This document shows positions 51,580-60,477 of a stretch of DNA of 64,000 bases, one piece after another. The notes under the pieces were generated by a model. It ran no database searches, was not told where the DNA came from, and saw only the letters and a list, made by a program, of their open reading frames with translations. Position numbers and translations under genes: made by a program. Every line of letters begins with the position of its first letter. Position 1 is the first letter of the stretch. The stretch is from Sulfitobacter sp. W027 (lineage in GTDB: Bacteria; Pseudomonadota; Alphaproteobacteria; Rhodobacterales; Rhodobacteraceae): NCBI RefSeq assembly GCF_025143985.1, contig NZ_CP083564.1, positions 2,325,001 to 2,389,000 on the forward strand, written 5' to 3'.

Positions 51580-52398
51580 TCAACGCAGTTTCGGCGGTTT
51601 CGCCGGATCGCTCCCCGGTGCCATACGCGGCGTATTCTGCAAGGGCTCCATCTGAGGCAGGTCAAAGCGCAGACCGACGCGGGCAAGTTTCTCCACCACC
51701 GCATCATTGGGGCCGAAAAAGCCTACGTCCATCGCGCCTGCCTCAATGCCCGAAAAGGTCAACGCCTCGGACGCCGCCCGCACAAGCGCATCCTGCGCGC
51801 GGGGGATCGCCCCGACGAAGGCCAGAAGATGCCCGCGCCCGCCGCCGGTATATTCGACCCCCACAAGGAACGCGCCTGCCGCCATGCCGGTGGCCGTCGC
51901 CAATTTTGCATCAATCGCGGCGATCAGCGTATCGGGCAGGCCCTGAGGCGGGAACACCCGGTCGATGCTTGCCTCCACCTCGCCCGGCGCATGGGCCAAG
52001 GTGCTGCGCAGCCAGTCCATCGCCTCGGCAGGCAACAGGATTTCCGACGGGGCCACACCGATGTTCACCGCCATGCCCAAGGGCTGCCCTTCCAACATCG
52101 CGGCAATCGCCCGGCCTGAAAGCGCCACATACGGGGACGCCTCCCCCACATGGGCCGAAAGCCGCGCGGCGCGGTCGAAGACCATGACATAGCTCTCTTC
52201 AAACAACACCGGGCTGATCTGATCGCCCTGCGGCTCATCCTCCAACAGCATGAAAAGCTCAACATCCGCGATACGCTCGTAAAAGCGCAGGCGGGCGGCG
52301 TCGTCTTCGGGGGCGGCCATCATCGCGGCATGGGCTTGGTCCAGCGGGGTCGGCTCAATCAGCCGGGCTGTCTTGGGGTCAGTTTGGGGCTCGGTCAT
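51580..52398 (-). CDS. SseB-family protein
   Basis: Cytoplasmic protein of 272 aa. Residues about 1-130 show the SseB N-terminal domain pattern (LIEPTPLDQAHAAMMA, YERIADVELFMLLEDEP, VMVFDRAARLSAHVG, YVALSGRAIAAML). A second domain (about 140-260) resembles the SseB C-terminal part. SseB in enterobacteria is linked to serine sensitivity, function unclear. It overlaps the UDG-family gene by 20 bases. Confidence 0.8.
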   Translation of the reverse strand: MTEPQTDPKTARLIEPTPLDQAHAAMMAAPEDDAARLRFYERIADVELFMLLEDEPQGDQISPVLFEESYVMVFDRAARLSAHVGEASPYVALSGRAIAAMLEGQPLGMAVNIGVAPSEILLPAEAMDWLRSTLAHAPGEVEASIDRVFPPQGLPDTLIAAIDAKLATATGMAAGAFLVGVEYTGGGRGHLLAFVGAIPRAQDALVRAASEALTFSGIEAGAMDVGFFGPNDAVVEKLARVGLRFDLPQMEPLQNTPRMAPGSDPAKPPKLR

Positions 52399-52978
52399 TC
52401 ATCACCTCGGACACGGCGGCGCGCAGACGGGGGAGGACCTCTTCCGCGAACCAGGGATTCTTGTTCAACCATCCGGTATTGCGCCAAGACGGATGAGGCA
52501 AGGCAAAGACCCCCTGCGGATGATCGCGCCAGCCCGCCACGGCCTCGGTCACATTGCGAAATCCGGGCAGGTGATATTTCATCGCATAGGCCCCGATCAA
52601 CACCGTAAGCCGCAAATCCGGCAGCATCTCCAACACCGGTTCGCGCCAAGTCTGCGCACAAATGCGCGGCGGCGGCAGGTCACTGCCCTTGGTGTCATAG
52701 CCCGGAAAACAAAACCCCATCGGCACGATCGCCACCCGGCTGCGGTCGTAGAATGTGGCCTCATCCAACCCCAGCCAGTCGCGCAGACGGGTGCCGGACA
52801 TGTCCCAAAACGGCTTGCCCGCCTCATGCACGCGTTTGCCAGGCGCTTGGCTGGCGATCAGCAGCCGCGCGCCGGGTTTGAACCAGACAATGGGCCGCGG
52901 GCGATGCTGTGTCGCCGTCACGGCAAACCGCTCGGCACAAAGGCGGCAGGCCGCTAGATCATCTCGGATATCCTTCAT
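52379..52978 (-). CDS. Uracil-DNA glycosylase-family protein
   Basis: Protein of 199 aa from the uracil-DNA glycosylase superfamily, with an N-terminal Cys pair (CRLCAERF), SQAPGKRVHEAGKPFWDMSGTRL (substrate-pocket region) and a C-terminal LPHPSWRNTGW (HPS-type motif). It may be a short member with a missing second Cys pair, so a Fe-S cluster is not assured. Whether it excises uracil is unknown. It is co-transcribed with the SseB-like gene. Confidence 0.82.
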   Translation of the reverse strand: MKDIRDDLAACRLCAERFAVTATQHRPRPIVWFKPGARLLIASQAPGKRVHEAGKPFWDMSGTRLRDWLGLDEATFYDRSRVAIVPMGFCFPGYDTKGSDLPPPRICAQTWREPVLEMLPDLRLTVLIGAYAMKYHLPGFRNVTEAVAGWRDHPQGVFALPHPSWRNTGWLNKNPWFAEEVLPRLRAAVSEVMNDRAPN

Positions 52979-53039
52979 AAGCAGGAGATAGGCAAAAGGG
53001 CCGAAAGATAAAGGGGGCGCCTCAGGTCACTTCAACATC

Positions 53040-53077
53040 TATCGAAATAAATCTTGCATTGGGCTAACATTTCGATA
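53040..53077. promoter_or_regulatory. Inverted repeat upstream of arsR-like gene, candidate operator
   Basis: TATCGAAAT at 53040-53048 and ATTTCGATA at 53069-53077 form a perfect 9-bp inverted repeat with a 20-bp spacer, ending 11 bp before the ArsR ATG. A TTGCAT/TATTTC pair with 16-bp spacing overlaps it. ArsR/SmtB repressors bind such AT-rich inverted repeats at their own promoters. Confidence 0.6.
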
Positions 53078-53088
53078 TTTCTAGAATC

Positions 53089-53430
53089 ATGAAACAAGAA
53101 TCTGCAACCCCCGCCCTCACCCTCGCCGCCAGCAGCTTTGCCGCGCTTGGATCAGAACAACGCCTGTTGGTGCTGCGCACGCTGGTGCGCGCCGGATCAG
53201 CGGGGTTAAGCATCGGCACGCTGGGCGAACGCACTGGCGTCACAGGCTCAACCCTGACGCACCATTTGAAACTTTTGGCCTCTGCCGGACTGGTGAAACA
53301 GGAAAAACAAGGCCGCAGCACGATCTGCGCCGCCGTCGCCTATGAAGAAGTCCGGGCGCTGGCGAATTTTCTGCTCACCGAATGCTGCGCGGACGCGATC
53401 AACGAATGTACGGAGCATGACCATGGCTGA
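53089..53430 (+). CDS. ArsR/SmtB-family transcriptional repressor
   Basis: Repressor of 113 aa with a winged HTH (LSIGTLGERTGVTGSTLTHHLKLLASAGLVKQEKQGR). Metal-ligand candidates are at the C-terminus: ECCADAINECTEHDHG (three Cys, two His), rather than in the alpha3 helix site, so it is likely a metal or metalloid sensor of a C-terminal type. It is the first gene of a three-gene operon with overlapping stops. Confidence 0.88.
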   Translation: MKQESATPALTLAASSFAALGSEQRLLVLRTLVRAGSAGLSIGTLGERTGVTGSTLTHHLKLLASAGLVKQEKQGRSTICAAVAYEEVRALANFLLTECCADAINECTEHDHG

Positions 53431-54454
53431 CACTACGCAATCCCTCCCCGCCCTACACCGATTGGCGTTTTTCAAAAGCGCATGGGGCATCACACTGGCC
53501 ATTTTGGCCCTCATTGCCCTGTTGGATCCGCCGCAAGCCGTGCCGACCGTCATCTTCGCCGCCGAAGCCCTTTTGGGCACGGCCCCTTTTATCGCCTTCG
53601 CGGTGCTGGCCGTGGCCTACCTGAAAGCCAGCGGCGCCGAGAGCCTGCTCGCCCGCGCCTTTGAGGGGAACCCCGCACGGATGGTTGTCATGGCAGCAGC
53701 ACTTGGCGGGCTGTCTCCCTTTTGCAGCTGCGAAGTGATCCCCTTTATTGCCGCCCTTCTCGCTGTCGGGGCCCCGCTGGGTGCGGTCATGGCCTTTTGG
53801 CTGGCCTCCCCGCTGATGGACCCGGCGATGTTCGCGATTACCTCTGGCACGCTCGGCTTTGATTTCGCCGTGGCGAAAACCATCGCAGCACTTGGCGTCG
53901 GCATGTTCGGTGGCTTTACCGTATTGGCTCTATCGCGGACCCCGCTTTTTAACGATCCGCTGCGCGCCCAGCCCGCGAAAGGAAGCTGCTGTTCGTCGGC
54001 CAAACCCTTTTCCGGCGCGCCGGTCTGGAAATTTTGGCAAGAGCCCGAGCGCCGCGCGAGTTTTAATGATACAGCGTTGACCAATGCGCTGTTCCTCGTG
54101 AAATGGCTGACCCTCGCCTATGTGGTCGAAGCCCTCATGCTGACCTATGTACCCGCAGAATGGATCGCCAACGTCTTGGGAGGCACCGGAGTCATGCCGA
54201 TCATCCTCGGCGCTTTGGTGGGGGCGCCGGCCTATCTCAACGGCTATGCCGCCGTGCCACTGATCGACGCGCTGCTGGCCCAAGGCATGACCCAAGGCGC
54301 GGCCATGTCCTTTGTCATCGCAGGCGGAGTAAGCTGCATCCCGGCGGCCATCGCTGTCTGGGCGCTGGTCAAACCGCATATTTTTGCGGCCTATCTCGGT
54401 TTTGCCTTTGTTGGTGCCATCTTCGCGGGCATGGCTTGGCAATGGATGGCATAA
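53423..54454 (+). CDS. Permease of the ArsP/UPF0718 (DUF318) type
   Basis: Membrane protein of 343 aa with about eight helices and the defining SPFCSCEVIPFIAALL motif (CSC) near residue 95, plus GGVSCIPAAIA in the C-terminal repeat. Homologues export organoarsenicals or other metal compounds. A cysteine-rich cytoplasmic loop (KGSCCSSAK) supports a soft-metal role. The ATG overlaps the arsR stop; TAATG links it to the next gene. Metal specificity is unknown. Confidence 0.85.
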   Translation: MADTTQSLPALHRLAFFKSAWGITLAILALIALLDPPQAVPTVIFAAEALLGTAPFIAFAVLAVAYLKASGAESLLARAFEGNPARMVVMAAALGGLSPFCSCEVIPFIAALLAVGAPLGAVMAFWLASPLMDPAMFAITSGTLGFDFAVAKTIAALGVGMFGGFTVLALSRTPLFNDPLRAQPAKGSCCSSAKPFSGAPVWKFWQEPERRASFNDTALTNALFLVKWLTLAYVVEALMLTYVPAEWIANVLGGTGVMPIILGALVGAPAYLNGYAAVPLIDALLAQGMTQGAAMSFVIAGGVSCIPAAIAVWALVKPHIFAAYLGFAFVGAIFAGMAWQWMA

Positions 54455-55362
54455 TGGGGCACGGACATCATCACCACGTTGATCCCGAAAGCGGCGACGG
54501 CAAGGTCGCCGCCGCCGTGGGGATCAACATCATCCTGACGGTGGCCCAAGTCATCGGCGGGATCGTGGCGGGCAGCCTGTCGCTCATTGCTGATGCCCTG
54601 CATAATTTCAGCGATGCCGTCGCGCTGATCATCGCCTTTGCTGCGCGCAAGATCGCTCGCCGCCCGGCGGATGCGCAAATGACCTTTGGCTATGGCAGGA
54701 TCGAGGCGGTGGCCGCATTGGTCAATTACACGACCCTGATCGTGATCGGCCTCTATCTTGTCTATGAAGCCGTGCTGCGGTTCTATGATCCCTCCCCCGT
54801 CGCCGGGTGGATTATTGTTATCGTCGCAGGTATCGCGCTGCTGGTCGATCTGGGCACGGCGGCGCTGACCTACCGCCTGTCGAAGTCCAGCGTGAACATC
54901 CGGGCCGCCTTTTTGCACAATCTGGCGGATGCGCTCGGCTCAGTCGCCGTGATCGTGGCGGGCAGCGCCGTGATTCTCTTTGGCTGGCATTGGGTCGATC
55001 CGGCGGCGACGCTGCTCATCGCGGGCTATATCCTCTGGCAATCCTTCACCGAAATGCCGGGCGTTGTGCGTATCCTGATGCTGGGCAGCCCGCCCGACAT
55101 CGATGCCCATGCGGTGATCGCTACGATCAAAGACATTCCCGGCGTCGCCTCTGTTCACCATCTTCATCTTTGGATGATGGATGAACATGCCGCGGCGGTG
55201 GATGCCCATGTGGTGCTGACGGCAGAAACTCAAGCTCCGCCTGCCGAGACCCGGGACCAGATCAAAGCGGTGCTGGCAGAACGCTACCACCTGCACCACA
55301 GCACGCTGGAAATGGAAAACGCACAGCAGTTCTGCGCGGAAGCGAAGGTCATCGGGCACTAA
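54454..55362 (+). CDS. Cation diffusion facilitator family transporter
   Basis: CDF-type divalent-metal exporter of 302 aa starting MGHGHHHHVDPESG, a His-rich N-terminus. Helix motifs DALHNFSDAVALIIA and HNLADALGSVAV carry the HxxxD metal-binding pairs in helices 2 and 5. The C-terminal domain contains VASVHHLHLWMMDEHAAAVDAHV. It probably exports Zn2+ or a similar ion. The start overlaps the permease stop (TAATG), so arsR-permease-CDF form one operon, likely metal-inducible. Confidence 0.92.
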   Translation: MGHGHHHHVDPESGDGKVAAAVGINIILTVAQVIGGIVAGSLSLIADALHNFSDAVALIIAFAARKIARRPADAQMTFGYGRIEAVAALVNYTTLIVIGLYLVYEAVLRFYDPSPVAGWIIVIVAGIALLVDLGTAALTYRLSKSSVNIRAAFLHNLADALGSVAVIVAGSAVILFGWHWVDPAATLLIAGYILWQSFTEMPGVVRILMLGSPPDIDAHAVIATIKDIPGVASVHHLHLWMMDEHAAAVDAHVVLTAETQAPPAETRDQIKAVLAERYHLHHSTLEMENAQQFCAEAKVIGH

Positions 55363-55385
55363 TGACGGGCCGGGCCGCCGCGAAC

Positions 55386-56861
55386 CTAGGCTGCGGCCCG
55401 ATCCCCGGAGGGTTTCTGGGGCTCTTCATCGCCAATCGGCCCATCCCCGTTGACCATATCTTTGACATGTATCCCATGCGCCAACTCGCGCCCGGACCCA
55501 TTGCCCAACGGCATATCGATATAAAACGTCGTGCCGGGGCCCGCGTTTTTGAAGTAGTCGATCTGACCGCCCAAGGCTTCGATGATCCGCTTGGAGATGT
55601 TCATGCCCAGACCGGTGCCACCCACGGCGCGCTGGTCAGACGAGTCGATCTGCGAGAATTCGTCAAAGACCTTCTCCCGTTCGGATTCCGCAAGGCCGAT
55701 CCCCTCGTCGATCACGCTGATCCGCACCTTGTCATCATGTTTGACGGAGGTGACCTTCACCGTTGACCCCGCGGGCGAGAATTTGGCCGCGTTGGACAGA
55801 AGGTTGGACATCACCTGCTGCAGGCGCTTTTCATCCGTGGCAATGCCCGCCGCATCCGAGGGCCTCGCATAGCGCAGCGTCACGCCGAGGTTGCTCGCAA
55901 AGGATTGATTAAGCTCAATCGCGTCTTCGATAATCGTCTGCACCTCAAGCGGTTCGATGTCGAAGCTCACCTTACCTGCCTCGAATTTTTGCAGGTCGAG
56001 GATTTCATTGATGATCGACGTCAGCCGCGCCGAATTGCGCTGTGCTATCTTCAGAACCTTCTCCATCTGAGGGGTCATTTCGCCCAAAACCCCGGCGCAG
56101 GCCATATCAAGCGACCCTTTGATCGATGTCATCGGGGTGCGCAGCTCGTGACTGATGGTCGAGACGAACTCGGTCTTTACCTTGAAAGCGATCTTGGTTT
56201 TCTCATGCTCGGCCTTCAGTTCTTCTAACTGCCTTAGGTTGGTGCGGTACATCTTCATGAAGATGCGCGAGCAATCGACGATAAAGTAGAGCACGAAAAC
56301 AACGGTAAACAACTGGGTCCAAAGTTCGGATTCAATGCTGGCCCCGGTGCGTACGATGTCCCAGATCGGGATGAACAGGAAGGTCGCGCCATAGATTGCC
56401 AACCGCAGCATCAGCACCGGCAGAATGTGATGGTTGTTCATCGAAGCGAAAAGCGCTGCCGCGAAGAGGAAGAACAGCGGCAGGAAATGCGTCGTTGCCC
56501 CCTGCTGAAGCGCAATCCCAAGCGCGAAATAGCTGATCACCCCGGCGCTGAGCACTGTCCCGATATAGATCCGGTTCATGAACAACCGCGCCAAACGGGG
56601 GCTGCGCCCGCGCCAACGGGTGATGCGTAAGAAGAGAAGGTAGTCAAAGGCTTCAGAAATCGCGATCAGGATCAGGGTCGTGATCGACAGCCAAAGCTCA
56701 TAGTAAAAAGCTGACAGGCATATCGCCGCCGCAAAGATCATTTGCCGCTGCCAAAACAGGCTGACGCCGACTTGGGAGTAGTCGCGCATCTGCTGCACCT
56801 TAGTGGCGTCTGCCAGATGCGGCATATGTGTCGGCCCGTATGTTACGTTTTCCTGCGACAT
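55386..56861 (-). CDS. Membrane sensor histidine kinase
   Basis: Sensor kinase of 491 aa. Five to six helices lie in residues about 38-210, then a coiled coil with dimerisation and phosphoacceptor FVSTISHELRTPMTSIKG (His about 250), then the ATPase domain with N box NLLSNAAKFSPAGS, D box VIDEGIGL and G box GTGLGMNISKRI. No receiver domain is fused and no response regulator is adjacent. The start used is the ATG of MSQENVTYGPT at 56861; an upstream in-frame extension to 56951 is discounted. It diverges from the AHL synthase gene across about 210 bp. The ligand is unknown. Confidence 0.9.
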   Translation of the reverse strand: MSQENVTYGPTHMPHLADATKVQQMRDYSQVGVSLFWQRQMIFAAAICLSAFYYELWLSITTLILIAISEAFDYLLFLRITRWRGRSPRLARLFMNRIYIGTVLSAGVISYFALGIALQQGATTHFLPLFFLFAAALFASMNNHHILPVLMLRLAIYGATFLFIPIWDIVRTGASIESELWTQLFTVVFVLYFIVDCSRIFMKMYRTNLRQLEELKAEHEKTKIAFKVKTEFVSTISHELRTPMTSIKGSLDMACAGVLGEMTPQMEKVLKIAQRNSARLTSIINEILDLQKFEAGKVSFDIEPLEVQTIIEDAIELNQSFASNLGVTLRYARPSDAAGIATDEKRLQQVMSNLLSNAAKFSPAGSTVKVTSVKHDDKVRISVIDEGIGLAESEREKVFDEFSQIDSSDQRAVGGTGLGMNISKRIIEALGGQIDYFKNAGPGTTFYIDMPLGNGSGRELAHGIHVKDMVNGDGPIGDEEPQKPSGDRAAA

Positions 56862-57073
56862 CGCTCTCGTTTTTCTTCGGTCGGCTGCTCGAATCCCGGC
56901 GTTCTGCCGCTGTGGAACGCCCTCACATGTTGCATTTCGGCATCGAAGCACATGTTAGACGCGATCATCGTCCATTCTACACACGGAAATGGGACATAAG
57001 TGTGGCCATTTCATGCAACTGGAGGTTAGCCTGCTGACAAGAGGTATTTTTACAGCGATTTTTGAGGCCCGAT

Positions 57074-57880
57074 ATGAGTCTGCAAGGACGGAACTTTAGC
57101 GGTAAATCTTGGCAGGATGTTCTCCCCGAACTGACACCACAGGACGCTAAAGCATTAGAAATTAAGAATAACCGTTTTCCGCGCAAACTCCTTGGTCCAA
57201 AGGCCGCTGAACCGGATCCTTACAGCCCAGAGGCCCTCGCCCGGGCCAATCCCTACATGCGTGCCACAACTTTGTCGTTTTTGAACATGCATCAGCACGG
57301 TGAATTATTCGTAAATTTCTTACGGGCCCGGCGGCGAATCTTCATTGATGACAAGCAATGGGATCTCCCTCAGGTTGATGGGATGGAGTTCGATCAATAC
57401 GACACCCCCCGCGCCCGCTGGATCGTCCTGCATGAGTATGGCGAGGTCATGGGCGGCGTGCGCTTGATGCCCACCACCTCGACCTGCGCGCAATACAGCT
57501 ACATGCTGCGCGATGCGCAGCTGGGTATGCTCCCCGACATCCCGCAAGACGTGCTATTTTTCAAAGCACCCGTGCGCGGTGACATTTGGGAAGCCACCCG
57601 CCTGTTCCTCACCAACGCCGTCCCTGCTCAGCGCCGCATAGCCGTGCAGCGTATGCTTATGAACCAAATGGCCGGTGCCGCCTACGCCATGGGCGCGAGC
57701 CACGTTCTGGGCATCGTGCCTGCCACCTTTAGCCGCTGGATGACACGGCTTGGCCTGATGAGCGCCGTGCCCGTGGGACCGGTGCAAAGCATTGACGGCG
57801 ACCGCACGCAGGCCGCCTTGATGAACGTCAGCTACATCGGAGAGATGGCCCCGACCGAAAGCACTCACACGTTGCACTAA
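57074..57880 (+). CDS. Acyl-homoserine-lactone synthase (LuxI family)
   Basis: Autoinducer synthase of 268 aa. LuxI's conserved residues occur with matching spacing: R86-x3-F90, W96, D107 and D110 (EFDQYD), R130 (GGVRLMPT), then E173 and R176 (IWEATRLFL), equivalent to R24/F28/W34/D45/D48/R70/E100/R103 of LuxI. The N-terminal extension of about 60 residues is unusual (typical LuxI about 200 aa). It makes acyl-homoserine lactones from S-adenosylmethionine and acyl carriers. No luxR is adjacent; a histidine kinase is divergent. A GAGG lies before the ATG, and a TTG at 57062 is not preferred. Confidence 0.87.
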   Translation: MSLQGRNFSGKSWQDVLPELTPQDAKALEIKNNRFPRKLLGPKAAEPDPYSPEALARANPYMRATTLSFLNMHQHGELFVNFLRARRRIFIDDKQWDLPQVDGMEFDQYDTPRARWIVLHEYGEVMGGVRLMPTTSTCAQYSYMLRDAQLGMLPDIPQDVLFFKAPVRGDIWEATRLFLTNAVPAQRRIAVQRMLMNQMAGAAYAMGASHVLGIVPATFSRWMTRLGLMSAVPVGPVQSIDGDRTQAALMNVSYIGEMAPTESTHTLH

Positions 57881-58103
57881 CTTCCTGCGCGGTGACGCAA
57901 GCTGGGCTTGCCCCTTATGGCCCCCGTTCCAAGGGCCTGCTTGGGCCGCATCTCAAGCGCCCGCAGCCTATCCCAAACCATATTTCTCAGCGGGCTTTGC
58001 CTGTATTTCGACATATTGTGGTCAAATTCGGTGAATAGACGGTTAAGATACCTCTGATACAAGAGGCGCCGAGAGGCCGCGCTCAGCGAAACCGGAGCAG
58101 GGA
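57881..58103. other. Intergenic region before the capsule export operon
   Basis: No supported gene. A 61-codon frame on the minus strand (57877-58062) has no ribosome binding site and no recognisable family. The promoter for kpsT should be here. Confidence 0.45.
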
Positions 58104-58763
58104 ATGCTGGAATTTGAAAATGTGTCCAAATCTTTTTGGACGGGATCCCAGCACAAGGTCATTCTTGACCGGGTGTCTTTTCGCGTGGAACTTGGCCACT
58201 CTTTGGGCGTTCTGGCCCCCAATGGGACGGGCAAGACGACGCTGATCAACATGATGGCCGGACTTGAAAAACCCGATGAGGGCGAGATCAGGCGCGGCTG
58301 TAACATCTCGTTTCCATTGGGCTTTATGGGCGGCGTGGTCAACAAGGTCTCGGCTATGGAGAACGCGCGCTATATCGCGCGGCTCTATGGGTTGGACCCG
58401 GACTACGTCGAAAGCTTCTGCCGTTGGCTTTGTGGTCTGGGAGAATACTTCGATCAACCGATTGGCACTTATTCTGCCGGGATGCGGGCGCGGTTCTCTT
58501 TCGCGCTGATGTTGGCGCTGGATTTTGATATCTATCTGATTGACGAAGGCATGCCGGGCACGACAGACGTGGAGTTTAACCGCAAGGCGGGCGATATTCT
58601 GAAAGAACGGCTGCGGACCACGACGATTATCATCGTTTCGCATCAGGCCCATACGCTCGAAAAGTTCGCCCGCTCCGCCGCTGTCCTTTTGGATGGTAAG
58701 TTACATATGTTCGACACCTTGGAAGAAGCGAAACAGCTCTATGACTACGAAACCCAAGGCTAG
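58104..58763 (+). CDS. kpsT: Capsular polysaccharide ABC exporter ATP-binding protein
   Basis: ABC-type ATPase of 219 aa in the KpsT/Wzt group. Walker A is APNGTGKTTLINMM (about residue 39), the signature is the group-typical YSAGMRARFSFAL, and Walker B is FDIYLIDEGMPG. The start of capsule export operons usually also has kpsM, a permease gene; none is found here, so it must lie outside the window. The stop overlaps the kpsE start. Confidence 0.88.
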   Translation: MLEFENVSKSFWTGSQHKVILDRVSFRVELGHSLGVLAPNGTGKTTLINMMAGLEKPDEGEIRRGCNISFPLGFMGGVVNKVSAMENARYIARLYGLDPDYVESFCRWLCGLGEYFDQPIGTYSAGMRARFSFALMLALDFDIYLIDEGMPGTTDVEFNRKAGDILKERLRTTTIIIVSHQAHTLEKFARSAAVLLDGKLHMFDTLEEAKQLYDYETQG

Positions 58764-60477
58764 AAAATTCCGCATCCGCAAGGCGCCGCCGCCTTCGGCC
58801 TCCAGCGCTTTGCCGAGTAGCACTGCGAAAGCGCAGGCAGCCCCGCGTGAGGCCGAAAAAGCCGAGAGAACGGCCAAGCTGCGCGCTGTGGCCGATGCGA
58901 CGCAGGTGGAACCTTCCCACAGCAAGGAAGCCTTGGAACATGCCGCGCGCAGCGGCAAGACCCCCAATGCTGAGAGCGCGCGCAGTGGTGAAGTGTCTTC
59001 TGCCAATGAAGTTTCCGCCGAGCAGGACATCGACGCGATCCGCCGCGAAGGGCTGACAGGTCGCCAATTGCGCATGGCGCGCCGGGTGGCGCAAAAACAT
59101 GGGCTGGCGCCCACTTCGGACTTCGATGCAGTGCGGCTTTTGCGCGCAAAGGGGATCGACCCGTTTCAACGGTCAAACATGCTGGAACTCGTGGTGCCGC
59201 AGTCAGGCGATCAGGGCGGCAGCGGTTTGCCCGCCACCCGTGGAGAGCCCGGTGGCCCAAAGGTGCAACTGCCGCAGACCACCCCGCGCAACCCTCGCGG
59301 CCTGCCCTCGACCGATGTCAGCCCCGCCGAGCGCCGCCAGCGCGAGATCTCCGACATTCAGCGCGACATCACCCGCCGCCGCCGCCGCAAAGCGGCCATG
59401 CTGCTGGTCCGGTTGGCGTTCTTCGTCATGCTGCCGACCTTTGCGGCGGGCTATTACTTTTACAAGATCGCCACGCCGATGTATGCCACCGACAGCCAGT
59501 TCCTGATCATTCAGAACGAAGGCGGCGGCGGTTCCAGCCCCTTTGGCGGGCTGCTGCCCACGCAATTCGCCAATAGCGCCGACAGCATTGCCACACAGGC
59601 CTATCTGCAATCCAAGGATGCCATGCTACGCCTTGATGAAGATGCCGGTTTCCGCACGCATTTTGCGGACCCTGAGATTGACCCGATCCAACGCCTGACC
59701 GAAAATCCGACCAACGAAGAGGCCTATAAAGCCTACAAGAAAAACGTCAAAATCGGATATGACCCAACCGAAGGCGTGATCCGGATGGAGGTTATCGCCG
59801 CCGATCCGGAGATCTCGGAAGAATTTTCGAAACGCCTGCTCACCTATGCCGAGGAACGGGTCAACGACCTGAGTAAGCAAAAGCGCGAAGACGGCATGCG
59901 TGACGCGCGTGAAGGCTATGAAACCGCTCTGGCGAACCGCCGCGCGGCACAGGAGGCTTTGATCAAGCTGCAGGTTGACAACAACGTCGACCCCGAGGCG
60001 ATGATCGCTTCGATCCGCACTCAGATTACCAATTACGAAACACTGCTGATTGAGAAGGAACTCGAACTCGCCGCCCTGCTCGACAACCAACGCCCGAACC
60101 AAGCCAAGGTCGACGGCGCGCGGGGCGACGTGCGCCGGCTGCGCGAACAGCTGACCAAGCTGCGCGAGCGGATGACCGCTGCCAATGAAGGCGAAAACTC
60201 GCTGGCGCAGCAGGCGGTCACAGCGCAGCTTGCACAGGCCGATTTGGCCGCCGCTGACATGGTGCTGCAAAGCGCGCAAACCGCAATGGATCAAGCCCGA
60301 ACCGAGGCCGGGCGGCAGGTCCGCTACCTCACTGTGGCGGTCAATCCCGTGGCCCCGGATGAGGCCACCTACCCCCGCAAGTTCGAAAACACGATATTGG
60401 CTTTCCTTATCTTTGCAGGCATCTACCTGATGCTGTCCCTGACGGCGTCCATTCTAAGAGAACAGGTAACTTCATGA
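58741..60477 (+). CDS. kpsE: Capsule polysaccharide export inner-membrane protein (KpsE/Wzz-like)
   Basis: Protein of 578 aa. A long basic, low-complexity cytoplasmic tail (about residues 1-215) precedes membrane helix 1 (about 220-245, AMLLVRLAFFVMLPTFAAGYYF). A periplasmic coiled-coil region (about 370-520) and a second helix (about 549-570) near the C-terminus follow. This is the PCP-3 arrangement of proteins that bridge the membranes in group 2 type capsule export. The unusually long N-terminus is not conserved in E. coli KpsE. It overlaps kpsT by 23 bases and kdsA by four. Confidence 0.85.
   Translation: MTTKPKARKFRIRKAPPPSASSALPSSTAKAQAAPREAEKAERTAKLRAVADATQVEPSHSKEALEHAARSGKTPNAESARSGEVSSANEVSAEQDIDAIRREGLTGRQLRMARRVAQKHGLAPTSDFDAVRLLRAKGIDPFQRSNMLELVVPQSGDQGGSGLPATRGEPGGPKVQLPQTTPRNPRGLPSTDVSPAERRQREISDIQRDITRRRRRKAAMLLVRLAFFVMLPTFAAGYYFYKIATPMYATDSQFLIIQNEGGGGSSPFGGLLPTQFANSADSIATQAYLQSKDAMLRLDEDAGFRTHFADPEIDPIQRLTENPTNEEAYKAYKKNVKIGYDPTEGVIRMEVIAADPEISEEFSKRLLTYAEERVNDLSKQKREDGMRDAREGYETALANRRAAQEALIKLQVDNNVDPEAMIASIRTQITNYETLLIEKELELAALLDNQRPNQAKVDGARGDVRRLREQLTKLRERMTAANEGENSLAQQAVTAQLAQADLAAADMVLQSAQTAMDQARTEAGRQVRYLTVAVNPVAPDEATYPRKFENTILAFLIFAGIYLMLSLTASILREQVTS

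Noticed and set aside
57877..58062. Small minus-strand gene of 61 codons before kpsT
   Set aside because: No ribosome binding site, no recognisable family and no conserved context that I know of.
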